Origin: an uncultured Muribaculaceae bacterium
GTDB taxonomy: Bacteria > Bacteroidota > Bacteroidia > Bacteroidales > Muribaculaceae
DNA length: 64,000 nucleotides
Direction: 5' to 3'
Assembly (NCBI GenBank): GCA_910586565.1
Contig: CAJUIT010000002.1
Coordinates: 1-64,000, forward strand
Part shown: in pieces, positions 35,337 through 44,255 of the stretch
Numbering within the stretch: position 1 is the stretch's first letter
Layout: every line of letters starts with the position of its first letter
Program-made: the position numbers and the translations under genes
Notes under the pieces: model-generated
Database searches by the model: none
The model's input: only the letters and a program-made list of their open reading frames with translations
Told to the model about the DNA's origin: nothing

Positions 35337-36443
35337 ATGAGACTCAACAAACTCACAGTCACCGGTGCCGCCGCATTCACAGCGGCCATGCTCCTCACCG
35401 GCTGCTCCAACAAAAACTGGCATGCCGAAGGCAACATCGCCGGTGGCGCCGACAGCCAACTCGTGCTCGAAGCCCCCAACGGCAACGGTGGGTGGTATCC
35501 CGTCGACACCGTCGAAGTGGGCTCGAACGGCAAATTCAAAATCAGCGGCGAGCCTGTCGGCCACCCCGAAATCTACCGCATCACCCTCAACGGCGAGTCG
35601 GTCTATTTCCCCATCGACAGCCTCGAAACGGTGACTATTTCGGCCGACGCATCGGCTTTCGCCACCTCCGCCACTGTTACCGGTTCGGAGTCGGCCGACA
35701 AGCTTCAGAGCGTCAACGACCTCATCGCCAAGACAGTTGCCGCAGAAGGTGCCGAGGCGGTTGCCTACAATCCCGACCTCAAACGCTCGCTGGCCGAAAC
35801 CATTCTGCGCGACCCCTCGGGCATCGTGGCCTACTACACCATCTTCAAAAGCGTGGGCGATAACCGCCTGTTCGACCCGGCCGATAAATCAGACCTGCGG
35901 ATGATTGGCGCCGTGGCCAACGCCTTTGCACAGGAGCGTCCCGCCGACCCGCGCACACGCTTTCTGGCACAGCTCTACGTTGCCAACCGCAAGAACTCGG
36001 CCAACTTCATCCCCACCGACACAATCGTGGCTCATGAAATCCGCCTCCCCGAGATAAAGCTGCTCGACAACCAGGGGCGCACACGCAGCCTCACCGAAGA
36101 AACATCCCACGGCAAAGTTGTGGTGCTCAACTTCACCGCCTACGCCGCCGATGAATCGCCGGCTTTCAACCTCGAGCTGGCAAAAATCTACGATGCCAAC
36201 CGCGACCGCGGGTTGGAAATCTATCAGGTATCGGTCGATGAGGACGAATTTCTCTGGAAGCAGTCGGCGCGCAACCTGCCGTGGATAACCGTCTACAACT
36301 CACCGAAAGCCGGAGCCGAAACCCTGCTCAAGTACAACGTTGGCGCGCTCCCCGCCACGTTCATCATCAACCGCGACGGCGAGCTTGTTGAGCGCATCGA
36401 CAACGTCAACCGTCTTGCCGCGGCCGTGAACCGCTATCTCTGA
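35337..36443 (+). CDS. DUF4369/thioredoxin-like lipoprotein lacking the CXXC pair
   Basis: 368 residues. A signal peptide ends in the lipobox LLTGC (Cys23), so it is a lipoprotein. The N-terminal region (about 27-130) matches DUF4369 (EGNIAGGADSQLVLEA). The C-terminal part (about 240-368) has the TlpA/AhpC-like fold with VVVLNFTAYAADESPAFN and GALPATFIINRDGELV (conserved cis-Pro). The position of the catalytic WCxxC is AYAADESP, with no cysteine, so it is unlikely to be an oxidoreductase. It may be a structural or binding relative. Confidence 0.8.
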   Translation: MRLNKLTVTGAAAFTAAMLLTGCSNKNWHAEGNIAGGADSQLVLEAPNGNGGWYPVDTVEVGSNGKFKISGEPVGHPEIYRITLNGESVYFPIDSLETVTISADASAFATSATVTGSESADKLQSVNDLIAKTVAAEGAEAVAYNPDLKRSLAETILRDPSGIVAYYTIFKSVGDNRLFDPADKSDLRMIGAVANAFAQERPADPRTRFLAQLYVANRKNSANFIPTDTIVAHEIRLPEIKLLDNQGRTRSLTEETSHGKVVVLNFTAYAADESPAFNLELAKIYDANRDRGLEIYQVSVDEDEFLWKQSARNLPWITVYNSPKAGAETLLKYNVGALPATFIINRDGELVERIDNVNRLAAAVNRYL

Positions 36444-36469
36444 CGAACTTTTTTCCGCATCAACCGCCA

Positions 36470-37513
36470 ATGAGCCACCCGGTCTCCCCCCTCCCGAAAG
36501 TGTCGGTAGTGGTGACCACCTACAACCAGGAGGGCACCATAGCCCGCACTTTGGATTCCATCCTGGCCCAGCAATGCGATTTCCCGTTTGAAATCGAACT
36601 CAGCGACGATTGCTCAACCGACAACACGCCCGGGGTGTGCCGCCGATATGCCGCGGCACACCCCGGTGTTGTGCGCTACCACCGCAATGAAACCAACCGC
36701 GGTTGCCGCGACAACTATTTTGACACCCTGCTGCGCTGCCGCGCCCCCTACATTGCCGACTGTGCCGGCGACGACTACTGGACCGACCCGCTGAAACTCG
36801 CAAAACAGGCCGCCGTGCTCGATTCGCATCCCGAAGTGGTGATGGTGCACACCGCGTGGGAATATACCGACGCCGACACCGGAGCCGTCATCCCCTGCGA
36901 TATGGGGCCTCTCGCGCCGGTCGACACTCTCACCGTCACCACCCCCGAAGAAAATTTCCTCCCCACGCTGCGCCATGAGGAACGGCCCTTCATCCATCTG
37001 TGCAGCGCAATGTATCGCAAGGAGGTGTTCGAGCGCGAATATGCCGCCGACACCGACCTTTTCCGCAATCCCGCCCACCCCTGCGAGGATTTCCCCCTCA
37101 AAGTGATTTACGCCCGCAACGGCTCCATCGCCTACCTCCCCGACATCACTTTCCGCTACACAATCGGCCACAAATCGGTGTCGTCGCTCGAAAGCCACAC
37201 CAAAACCTTCGATTTCTATTTCGACACCCTGCGGCTCACCCTGCGGCTCATTGAAAAATATGCCGTCGGCCGCAGCGACGTTGACGGCGCCCTCACCCGC
37301 ATGAGCGCATTTCTGTTTGCCGAAGCATATTTCGCACGCGACAAAGCGCGCGTTGAAAAATTGCTCGGCCTGATGCGCGCCAACGCCATCACCCTCCCGC
37401 CAAAATCAAAACTTCTGCTCCCCACGTTGCGCTCACCGCTTTTATGGAACATAGCGGCAACAGCCAAATCAATCGTTCATAGATTGAAAACCCGCGGCGC
37501 TGCGCGAGGATAG
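36470..37513 (+). CDS. GT2 family glycosyltransferase
   Basis: 347 residues, no membrane anchor. GT-A fold: VSVVVTTYNQEGTIARTLDS at the start, ELSDDCSTDNT and the metal-binding CAGDDYW (about residues 97-103), then the acceptor region HEERPFIHLCSAMYRKEVF. Likely transfers a sugar from a nucleotide donor to an envelope glycan; donor and acceptor unknown. It lies 26 bases after the lipoprotein gene and upstream of the esterase. Confidence 0.9.
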   Translation: MSHPVSPLPKVSVVVTTYNQEGTIARTLDSILAQQCDFPFEIELSDDCSTDNTPGVCRRYAAAHPGVVRYHRNETNRGCRDNYFDTLLRCRAPYIADCAGDDYWTDPLKLAKQAAVLDSHPEVVMVHTAWEYTDADTGAVIPCDMGPLAPVDTLTVTTPEENFLPTLRHEERPFIHLCSAMYRKEVFEREYAADTDLFRNPAHPCEDFPLKVIYARNGSIAYLPDITFRYTIGHKSVSSLESHTKTFDFYFDTLRLTLRLIEKYAVGRSDVDGALTRMSAFLFAEAYFARDKARVEKLLGLMRANAITLPPKSKLLLPTLRSPLLWNIAATAKSIVHRLKTRGAARG

Positions 37514-37575
37514 CACCCTCCTTGCAGCGCACAGCCTGCGGATAAAACCAACTGAACAACCCTCACAGCCACATC

Positions 37576-38784
37576 ATGAAACACATCCTTGCATCACTCG
37601 CCATCCTGCTTGCCGCATCAGCGGCCACCGCACAGGAAAACTACAACGGAAACGGCAGCAACGACTCCTATCAGCTGCTCCCCGACGGACGCGCCACCCT
37701 GCGCCTCAAAGCCCCCAAAGGGCATAAAGTGTCATTGTTCGCCACATTCGTGCCCGAAGCATGGGCCGACATGACCTACAACGACTCAATCAAGGCCTAC
37801 GAATACACCACGGCCGCACCGATTACCAACGATTTCCACACCTACAAGTTCTTCATGGATGAGGTTGGCTTCACCGACCCCGAGAACGTGCATGTGGTGC
37901 GCGACGTGACGTGGCAGAACAACTACGTGCTCCCCAAAGGTGACGGCAACGACCACGCCACCCTCATGAGCGTGAACAACGTGCCCCACGGCTCGCTCAC
38001 CGACGTGTGGTACTACTCCCCCTCCGAGCAGAAATCACGCCGCATGAACGTGTATCTCCCCGCAGGCTATTTCACCGACACCAACCGCCGCTATCCGGTG
38101 CTCTATCTTCTTCACGGCATGGGTGGCGACGAAAACGCCTGGCCCATGCTTGGCCGTGTGCCTCAGATAATGGATAACCTTATTGCCCGCGGAAAAGCCG
38201 AACCGATGATTGTGGTCATCCCCAACGGCGTGATTGATGTTGACGCGGCCGCAGGCTACGGCACTGCAGGCCTGGTGCAACCGCAGGCTGAATTCCCGCG
38301 CCTGTTCACCGGTCACTACGAGATGGCATTCCCCGAAATCGTCAACTTCGCCGACTCGGCATTCCGCACCATCCCCGACAAGCACCACCGCGCCATTGCC
38401 GGCCTCTCGATGGGTGGCTACAACTCGGCCAACATCTCGCGTCAGTACCCCCACCTGTTCGACTACGTGGGCCTTTTCTCGGCTGCCACAATCGAATCGG
38501 TAACCACCGGCGAACGTCTCAAGCAGTTCCTCCCCGCCGAGCTGATGAACACCCCCATTTTCGAGAACTTCGACGGCAAACTCAAAGCTCAGTTCGAGGC
38601 CAAGCCGGCTCTCTATTGGATTGCTATCGGCAAGGACGATTTCCTCTACGATGCCAACACCGACTACCGCCGCAAACTCGACTCTTTCGGCTTCCCCTAC
38701 ACCTACTACGAAACCGAAGGTGGCCACACCTGGGCCAATTGGCGCGACTACATCATAAACTTCGCCCCGTTGCTGTTCAAATAA
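37576..38784 (+). CDS. secreted esterase family protein (feruloyl/S-formylglutathione-hydrolase-like)
   Basis: 402 residues. Signal peptide MKHILASLAILLAASAATAQ. Residues 25-135 form an immunoglobulin-like E-set domain as in glycogen-debranching relatives (GRATLRLKAPKGHKVSLFA), and residues 150-402 an alpha/beta hydrolase: VLYLLHGMGGDENAW, nucleophile Ser278 in AGLSMGGY, and His384 in EGGHTWANW. The family includes carbohydrate esterases (CE1-type) that remove acyl groups from plant polysaccharides. Its place between two GT2 genes is curious for a degradative enzyme. Substrate not determined. Confidence 0.9.
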   Translation: MKHILASLAILLAASAATAQENYNGNGSNDSYQLLPDGRATLRLKAPKGHKVSLFATFVPEAWADMTYNDSIKAYEYTTAAPITNDFHTYKFFMDEVGFTDPENVHVVRDVTWQNNYVLPKGDGNDHATLMSVNNVPHGSLTDVWYYSPSEQKSRRMNVYLPAGYFTDTNRRYPVLYLLHGMGGDENAWPMLGRVPQIMDNLIARGKAEPMIVVIPNGVIDVDAAAGYGTAGLVQPQAEFPRLFTGHYEMAFPEIVNFADSAFRTIPDKHHRAIAGLSMGGYNSANISRQYPHLFDYVGLFSAATIESVTTGERLKQFLPAELMNTPIFENFDGKLKAQFEAKPALYWIAIGKDDFLYDANTDYRRKLDSFGFPYTYYETEGGHTWANWRDYIINFAPLLFK

Positions 38785-38800
38785 AAAAACTCTTCCTCCC

Positions 38801-39724
38801 ATGTCCGACCCGATGATAACTTTGGTTATCCCCGTTCACAACCGCGCGGCGATTGTGGAGCGCACCCTGCAAAGCGTGGAGTGCCAGACGGCGCGCCCGC
38901 TGCGGGTCATTCTGGTCGACAACAACTCAACCGACAACACCCTGCAGGTGCTCCGCCGCTGGAAAGCCGCCGCCGAAGCTCCCGGGCTGGAAATCACCGT
39001 CATCACCGAGCACACCCCCGGGGCTGCCGCAGCGCGCAACGCAGGGTTGCGGCTTGTCAGCTCTGAGTTCGTGATGTTCTTCGACAGCGACGACATCATG
39101 CACCCCACCCACGTGGAGCGCGCGCTCAAAGCCGTCGGCTCAACTCCGCCACCCGACATTGCCGGGTGGGATGTGAGCATCACCGACCTCTCGGGCCACC
39201 GCTTCACCAAACCGTTCGACTCGCGCGACTGCCTGTGGCACTGCATCATGCACGGCATGATGGGCACACAGCGCTACGTGGCACGCACCCGTTTGGTGCG
39301 CCGCGCCGGGGAGTGGAACCCCGCAATGACAGGGTGGGACGACATTGAGCTCGGATTGCGCATGCTCCTGCTCAATCCTCGCATCACAAAAGTGAAAGGC
39401 ACCCCCACGGTCGACATCATCCAACAGACCGAGTCAATCACCGGGCTCGATTTCTCATCCTCCCCCGCAAAATGGGAAAATGCGCTCGACGAGATGGAAA
39501 GCCGGCTCACCTCGCGCCGCCACCGGCGTTACATCGCCCTGCGGCGCGCACTCCTCGCCGGCGACTACCGCCGCGAACATGCTCATGACGAATCGAACCG
39601 CCTCCTCAACCGCGTACTCGGCAACGAACGGTGCCCCTTCTACCGCGCGCTCTATCGCCTGGCACGCGCCTACACCGGAGCCGGAGGCCGCGGCGGTGCC
39701 CGCTTGCTCCGCCCCTTCTTCTGA
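38801..39724 (+). CDS. GT2 family glycosyltransferase
   Basis: 307 residues. Starts ITLVIPVHNRAAIVERTLQS, with LVDNNSTDNTLQVLRRW and the metal motif MFFDSDDIM. It differs from the first GT2 gene of this run and is not a recent duplicate. Probably cytoplasmic, making an envelope or exported glycan. Last gene of the greA run; it ends at a terminator that overlaps the parE promoter. Confidence 0.9.
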   Translation: MSDPMITLVIPVHNRAAIVERTLQSVECQTARPLRVILVDNNSTDNTLQVLRRWKAAAEAPGLEITVITEHTPGAAAARNAGLRLVSSEFVMFFDSDDIMHPTHVERALKAVGSTPPPDIAGWDVSITDLSGHRFTKPFDSRDCLWHCIMHGMMGTQRYVARTRLVRRAGEWNPAMTGWDDIELGLRMLLLNPRITKVKGTPTVDIIQQTESITGLDFSSSPAKWENALDEMESRLTSRRHRRYIALRRALLAGDYRREHAHDESNRLLNRVLGNERCPFYRALYRLARAYTGAGGRGGARLLRPFF

Positions 39725-39774
39725 TTGCTTGCACCCGGCATTTCCAACCGCAATTCGATAACACCCAACCCATT

Positions 39775-39807
39775 ACGCCCGTAAATTGATTTTTCGGGCG
39801 TTTTTTT
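39775..39807 (+). terminator. terminator after the second GT2 gene
   Basis: A seven-base stem ACGCCCG/CGGGCGT (39775-39781 with 39795-39801), a 13-base loop and a T7 run (39801-39807). The loop holds the -33 element of the parE promoter. Confidence 0.75.
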
Positions 39808-39816
39808 GTATCTTTG
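39786..39816 (+). promoter_or_regulatory. parE promoter overlapping a terminator
   Basis: TTG (39786-39788) lies in the loop of the upstream terminator, then a 20-base spacer and TATCTTTG (39809-39816). The start would be near 39823, giving a leader of only about 15 bases before the ATG at 39838. Confidence 0.7.
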
Positions 39817-39837
39817 TGTGATAAACTCCGCAACCAA

Positions 39838-41826
39838 ATGAACGACAACCTCAATCTGACCGACGAAAACGACGCTATCACATCGGGTGAGCTCAACAAC
39901 AACGCCTCCGCCACCCCCGCCGACTATATCGAGGACGACATCAAAACCCTCGACTGGCGCGAGCACATTCGCCTCCGCCCCGGCATGTACATCGGCAAGC
40001 TCGGCGACGGCACCTACAACGACGACGGCATTTACGTGCTGCTCAAAGAGGTGCTCGACAATGCAATCGACGAATACATGATGGGGTTCGGACGTCAGGT
40101 AACCGTCGACGTCACCGACTCTACCGTCACCGTGCGCGACTATGGCCGAGGCATCCCTCTGGGCAAACTCATCGACGTCGCCTCCAAAATGAACACCGGA
40201 GCCAAATATGACTCCAAGGCTTTCAAAAAATCGGTAGGTCTAAACGGCGTGGGCATCAAGGCCGTCAACGCCCTCTCCACATCGTTCATTATCCGAAGCC
40301 ACCGCGACGGAGTGATGCGCAGCACCGAATTCTCCCGCGGTGAGCTCGTGGCCGAAACGCCCGACACCCCCACCGACGAGCCTAACGGCACTTTCGTGCA
40401 GTTCACCCCCGACTCCACAATTTTCCGCGACTACCACTACAACCCCGAGTTCATTGTCACCCTCCTCAAAAACTACACCTACCTCAACACAGGGCTGGCA
40501 ATCATCTTCAACGGCAAGCGCTACATCTCGCGCAACGGTCTGCTCGACCTTCTGCGCGCCAACATGACAAAGGACCCCCTCTACCCCATCATCCACCTCA
40601 GCGGCGATGACATAGAGATTGCCATAACCCACGCCAACCAATATGGCGAGGAGTACTACTCCTTTGTCAACGGGCAGCACACCACCCAGGGTGGCACCCA
40701 CCTGGCAGCGTTCAAGGAGTCGGTGTCGCGCACAATCAAGGAATATTTCGGCAAAAACTTCGAGTACTCCGACATACGCAACGGCATGATTGCCGCCGTG
40801 TCGGTGAAAGTTGAAGAGCCTGTGTTTGAGTCACAGACCAAAACCAAACTCGGCTCACGCGACATGGGTCCCGAAGGTCCCACCGTGGCCAAGTTCATCG
40901 GCGATTTCCTCAAAAAGGAGCTCGACAACTTCCTCCACAAAAATCTCGACACCTCGGAGATTCTTCTCAAAAAAATTCAGGAAAGCGAGCGCGAGCGCAA
41001 GGCTATGGCCGGCGTCACCAAACTGGCACGCGAACGCGCCAAAAAGGTGAACCTCCACAACAGCAAGCTCCGCGACTGCCGCGTGCACCTCAACGACCCC
41101 AAGGGCGACGAGAACCGCAAGCTCGCATCGTCGATTTTCCTCACCGAGGGTGACTCCGCATCGGGTTCAATCACAAAAATCCGCGATGTGGAAACCCAGG
41201 CCGTGTTCTCCCTCCGTGGCAAACCGCTCAACTCCTTCGGGCTCACCCGCAAAGTTGTTTACGAAAACGAGGAATTCAACCTCCTGCAGGCTGCCCTCAA
41301 CATCGAGGACGGCATCGACGGCCTCCGCTACAACAATGTGATTATCGCCACCGATGCCGACGTCGACGGCATGCACATCCGCCTGCTGCTGCTCACCTTC
41401 TTCCTCCAATTCTTCCCCGACCTTGTGAAAAAAGGTCATGTCTATGTGTTGCAGACACCCCTTTTCCGCGTGCGCGACAAAAACGCCACAAAACGCTCAG
41501 GCAAAAAAGGGCGTGCCTCGAAAGAGGGTGCCGACGAAGCCGCCGACGCCTCAACCGTCTACTGCTACTCCGACGAAGAGCGTATCGCCGCCATTGAGCG
41601 GTTCGGCACCAACGCCGAAATCACCCGATTCAAAGGTCTGGGTGAAATCTCCCCCGACGAATTCCGCGGCTTCATCGGAGCCGACATGCGCCTCGACCGC
41701 GTGACCCTCCGCAAGGAGGACGGCGTGGCCGAACTCCTTGAATTCTACATGGGCAAAAACACCTCCGATCGCCAGAACTTCATCATCGACAACCTCGTCG
41801 TCGAGGACGATTCCCAAATCAGCTGA
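39838..41826 (+). CDS. parE: DNA topoisomerase IV subunit B
   Basis: 662 residues from the ATG at 39838 (an in-frame TTG at 39814 overlaps the promoter). The GHKL ATPase has EVLDNAIDEY, DYGRGIPLG and LNGVGIKAVNALS; the TOPRIM domain has EGDSASGS (about residue 437) and DADVDGMH. The N-terminus DDIKTLDWREHIRLRPGMYIG is the ParE/GyrB type that I associate with Bacteroidota ParE rather than GyrB (LEAVRKRPAMYIG). The catalytic subunit ParC is not adjacent. A Lys/Ala-rich insert (KRSGKKGRASKEGADEAADA) lies near residue 555. It separates chromosomes after replication. Confidence 0.9.
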   Translation: MNDNLNLTDENDAITSGELNNNASATPADYIEDDIKTLDWREHIRLRPGMYIGKLGDGTYNDDGIYVLLKEVLDNAIDEYMMGFGRQVTVDVTDSTVTVRDYGRGIPLGKLIDVASKMNTGAKYDSKAFKKSVGLNGVGIKAVNALSTSFIIRSHRDGVMRSTEFSRGELVAETPDTPTDEPNGTFVQFTPDSTIFRDYHYNPEFIVTLLKNYTYLNTGLAIIFNGKRYISRNGLLDLLRANMTKDPLYPIIHLSGDDIEIAITHANQYGEEYYSFVNGQHTTQGGTHLAAFKESVSRTIKEYFGKNFEYSDIRNGMIAAVSVKVEEPVFESQTKTKLGSRDMGPEGPTVAKFIGDFLKKELDNFLHKNLDTSEILLKKIQESERERKAMAGVTKLARERAKKVNLHNSKLRDCRVHLNDPKGDENRKLASSIFLTEGDSASGSITKIRDVETQAVFSLRGKPLNSFGLTRKVVYENEEFNLLQAALNIEDGIDGLRYNNVIIATDADVDGMHIRLLLLTFFLQFFPDLVKKGHVYVLQTPLFRVRDKNATKRSGKKGRASKEGADEAADASTVYCYSDEERIAAIERFGTNAEITRFKGLGEISPDEFRGFIGADMRLDRVTLRKEDGVAELLEFYMGKNTSDRQNFIIDNLVVEDDSQIS

Positions 41827-41836
41827 CCAGAATCCA

Positions 41837-41863
41837 CACGTAGAGCCGCCATACATGGCGGCT
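41837..41863 (+). repeat. 20-bp palindrome repeat, copy 1
   Basis: CACGTAG followed by AGCCGCCATACATGGCGGCT (palindrome with one off-centre change; others have the perfect ATATAT centre). It lies just after the parE stop. The same unit occurs in six places in this window. Confidence 0.8.
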
Positions 41864-41875
41864 CACACCACCAAA

Positions 41876-41998
41876 CCAACCCACAAAACCAATCTCGCTT
41901 TCGTCTTTCGTCTCAAAACTAAAAACTGAAAACTAAAAACTAAAAACTAACCTCGCTTTCGTCTTTTGTCTTTCGTCTTTTCGTCTAAAAAAACCAAC
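41876..41998. repeat. simple direct repeats before coaD
   Basis: Low-complexity DNA: a tandem AAAACTAA/AAAACTGA-type run at about 41915-41950 is flanked by two CTTTCGTCTTT-type pyrimidine repeats (about 41896-41915 and 41953-41986). No coding sense; spacing between parE and coaD is 175 bases. Confidence 0.75.
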
Positions 41999-42001
41999 CC
42001 C

Positions 42002-42439
42002 ATGCCCACCGCCCTCTTTGCGGGGTCGTTCGACCCCTTCACCATTGGCCACAAATCAATCGTCGACCGGGCACTCCCCATGTTCGACCGCATTGTCATC
42101 GGCATCGGCATAAACTCGGCCAAGTCGGGGTGGCTTCCCGTTGAAGAGCGGCTGCAGCGCATCCGCCAAATCTATGCCGGCAACCCCAAAGTGGAGGTAA
42201 TCACCTTCAACGGGCTCACAGTGGATGCCGCCCGCACATGCGGCGCGCAATTCCTGCTTCGCGGCGTGCGTTCAACAATCGATTTTGAATATGAGCGCAA
42301 CCTCGCCGACATCAACCGCAACCTTTCGGGGGTGGAATCTGTTTTAATTTATGCATTACCCGAATTAGCGGCCATCAGTTCCTCGATGGTAAGGGAGCTG
42401 TCCTCGTTCGGGGTGGATGTAACCCCCTACCTACCGTAA
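42002..42439 (+). CDS. coaD: phosphopantetheine adenylyltransferase
   Basis: 145 residues from the ATG at 42002; an upstream in-frame start at 41966 would run through simple repeats. Nucleotidyltransferase motif GSFDPFTIGHKSIVDRA with His17, LLRGVRSTIDFEYERNLADINR and the end ISSSMVRELSSFG identify it. It adds AMP to phosphopantetheine, the fourth step of CoA synthesis. Slightly shorter than E. coli CoaD (159). Linked with the S41 protease gene 10 bases on. Confidence 0.96.
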   Translation: MPTALFAGSFDPFTIGHKSIVDRALPMFDRIVIGIGINSAKSGWLPVEERLQRIRQIYAGNPKVEVITFNGLTVDAARTCGAQFLLRGVRSTIDFEYERNLADINRNLSGVESVLIYALPELAAISSSMVRELSSFGVDVTPYLP

Positions 42440-42449
42440 CCATCAGCAA

Positions 42450-44081
42450 ATGAAACGTTTCACACTATTTTTCGCCATCCTGACATCACTCCTCCTCGCC
42501 GCTCCGGCAACAAAAGCCGCCGCCAACAAAAATCAGGAACAGTTCAAATTTCCCGCCGACCGCAAGCTGCTCACAGCCGAGCAGATTATCGAGCGCTACT
42601 ACGTCGACGATGTCGATGCACAGAAAATAGTGCAGGAGGCAATTGTGGCGATGCTCAAAACCCTCGACCCCCACTCCTCCTACTCCGACCCCGAAGAAAC
42701 CAAGGAACTCACCACTCCGCTCGAAGGTAACTTCAGCGGCATCGGCGTGCAGTTTCAGATGCTCAACGATACCCTGTTCGTGATTCAGACAACCTCGGGA
42801 GGCCCCTCCGAAAAAGTGGGCATCCTCCCCGGCGACCGCATCCTGCAGGCGGGCGACTCCCTCATTTCGGGCGTAAAAAGCCCCAACTCGCGCATCCTCA
42901 AGATTCTGCGCGGTCCCAAGGGCTCGCGCGTCGACCTCAAGGTGCTCCGCAAAGGCGAGCCCCAACCCATCATGTTCTCGATTGTGCGCGACGACATCCC
43001 CGTCTACAGCGTTGACGCCTCCTACATGGCCGACCCCACAACCGGCTACATCCGTATTTCGCGCTTCGGCGAGGAAACCGACACCGAATTCCGCAAGGCC
43101 GTTGCGCAACTGCGCAAGGAGGGGATGAAAAACCTCATCATCGACCTCGAGGATAACGGCGGAGGCTATCTCAACGCCGCCCATCAGCTTGCATCGCATT
43201 TCCTTAACTACGACGACCTGGTGGTCTACACCGATGCCCCCAAACTCGGCACCACTGTCTACCGCGTGGAAAAGGCGGGCGACCTGCGCGACGGCCGGCT
43301 CATAATTCTCGCTAACCAATATTCGGCTTCGGCAGCCGAAATCCTTGCCGGTGCCGTGCAGGATAACGACCGTGGACTTGTTGTTGGTCGCCGCACCTTC
43401 GGCAAAGGGCTCGTGCAGCGCCCCTTCCCTTTCCCCGACGGCTCGATGATTCGCCTCACCGTGTCGAAATACTACACCCCCTCGGGCCGATGCATCCAGA
43501 AGCCCTACGCTCCCGGCGATGAGGAGGACTACCGCAAAGACCTCCTCCACCGCTACGAAGCCGGAGAATACACCTCCGAGGATTCAATCCACCTCCCCGA
43601 TTCGCTCCGGTTCGAGACTCTGCGCAATCATCGCCCCGTTTATGGCGGCGGAGGCATCATGCCCGACCGCTTCGTGCCCATCGACACCACAGCCTATTCC
43701 ACCTACTATCGCGACCTCATCGCCAAAGGGATTCTCAACCGCTACAGCATCACCTACGTCGACGATAACCGCGCCGAACTCAAACGCACCTATCCCACCG
43801 AGCAGCAGTTTCTCAACAACTTCACCGTGACCGATGCCATGCTCGCCGACATGGTGAAACTCGGCGAGAACGACAGCATAAAGTTTGTTGAGGCCGACTG
43901 GCAACGCTCGCTCCCCGTTATCCGCACCATCGTGAAAGCCATTGTGGGACGCGACCTTTTCGAGAATGCCACCTACTTCAAGGTCACCAATCCCGAGCTC
44001 AACCCCATCTACCGCGAAGCGCTCGCCCTCATCAACGACCCCGAAACCTACAACCGCCTCCTCCGCGAAGGGCGCAAATAA
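42450..44081 (+). CDS. S41 family C-terminal processing peptidase
   Basis: 543 residues, with a signal peptide (FFAILTSLLLAAPATKA). A PDZ domain spans about 90-170 (GVQFQMLNDTLFVIQTTSGGPSEKVGILPGDRI). The protease part has the catalytic dyad Ser294 (YSASAAE) and Lys319 (RTFGKGLVQ), 25 residues apart as in CtpB. It acts in the periplasm on protein C-termini, probably in envelope quality control or lipoprotein/cell-wall enzyme turnover. It follows coaD closely, so the two may be co-transcribed. Confidence 0.95.
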   Translation: MKRFTLFFAILTSLLLAAPATKAAANKNQEQFKFPADRKLLTAEQIIERYYVDDVDAQKIVQEAIVAMLKTLDPHSSYSDPEETKELTTPLEGNFSGIGVQFQMLNDTLFVIQTTSGGPSEKVGILPGDRILQAGDSLISGVKSPNSRILKILRGPKGSRVDLKVLRKGEPQPIMFSIVRDDIPVYSVDASYMADPTTGYIRISRFGEETDTEFRKAVAQLRKEGMKNLIIDLEDNGGGYLNAAHQLASHFLNYDDLVVYTDAPKLGTTVYRVEKAGDLRDGRLIILANQYSASAAEILAGAVQDNDRGLVVGRRTFGKGLVQRPFPFPDGSMIRLTVSKYYTPSGRCIQKPYAPGDEEDYRKDLLHRYEAGEYTSEDSIHLPDSLRFETLRNHRPVYGGGGIMPDRFVPIDTTAYSTYYRDLIAKGILNRYSITYVDDNRAELKRTYPTEQQFLNNFTVTDAMLADMVKLGENDSIKFVEADWQRSLPVIRTIVKAIVGRDLFENATYFKVTNPELNPIYREALALINDPETYNRLLREGRK

Positions 44082-44137
44082 AAGCCCCTCAAATCCCAAA
44101 AACTGTTAACAAAGCCGTTCAATCCTGAATAAAGCGT

Positions 44138-44145
44138 TAACTTTG
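44138..44145 (+). promoter_or_regulatory. possible -7 box before the acyl-CoA ligase gene
   Basis: TAACTTTG matches TAnnTTTG; no good -33 is present at 20 bases. It would give the ligase gene a leader of about 105 bases. Confidence 0.4.
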
Positions 44146-44255
44146 CACCGCATAGCGTACTCTCTCCCACTCTCCACGAAGGGGATTTTACAGGCACCCT
44201 CCACACGCGCCCCGAAACGGCGGCTGTCGGGAGCCGAAATCCAAAACGCTTCAAC

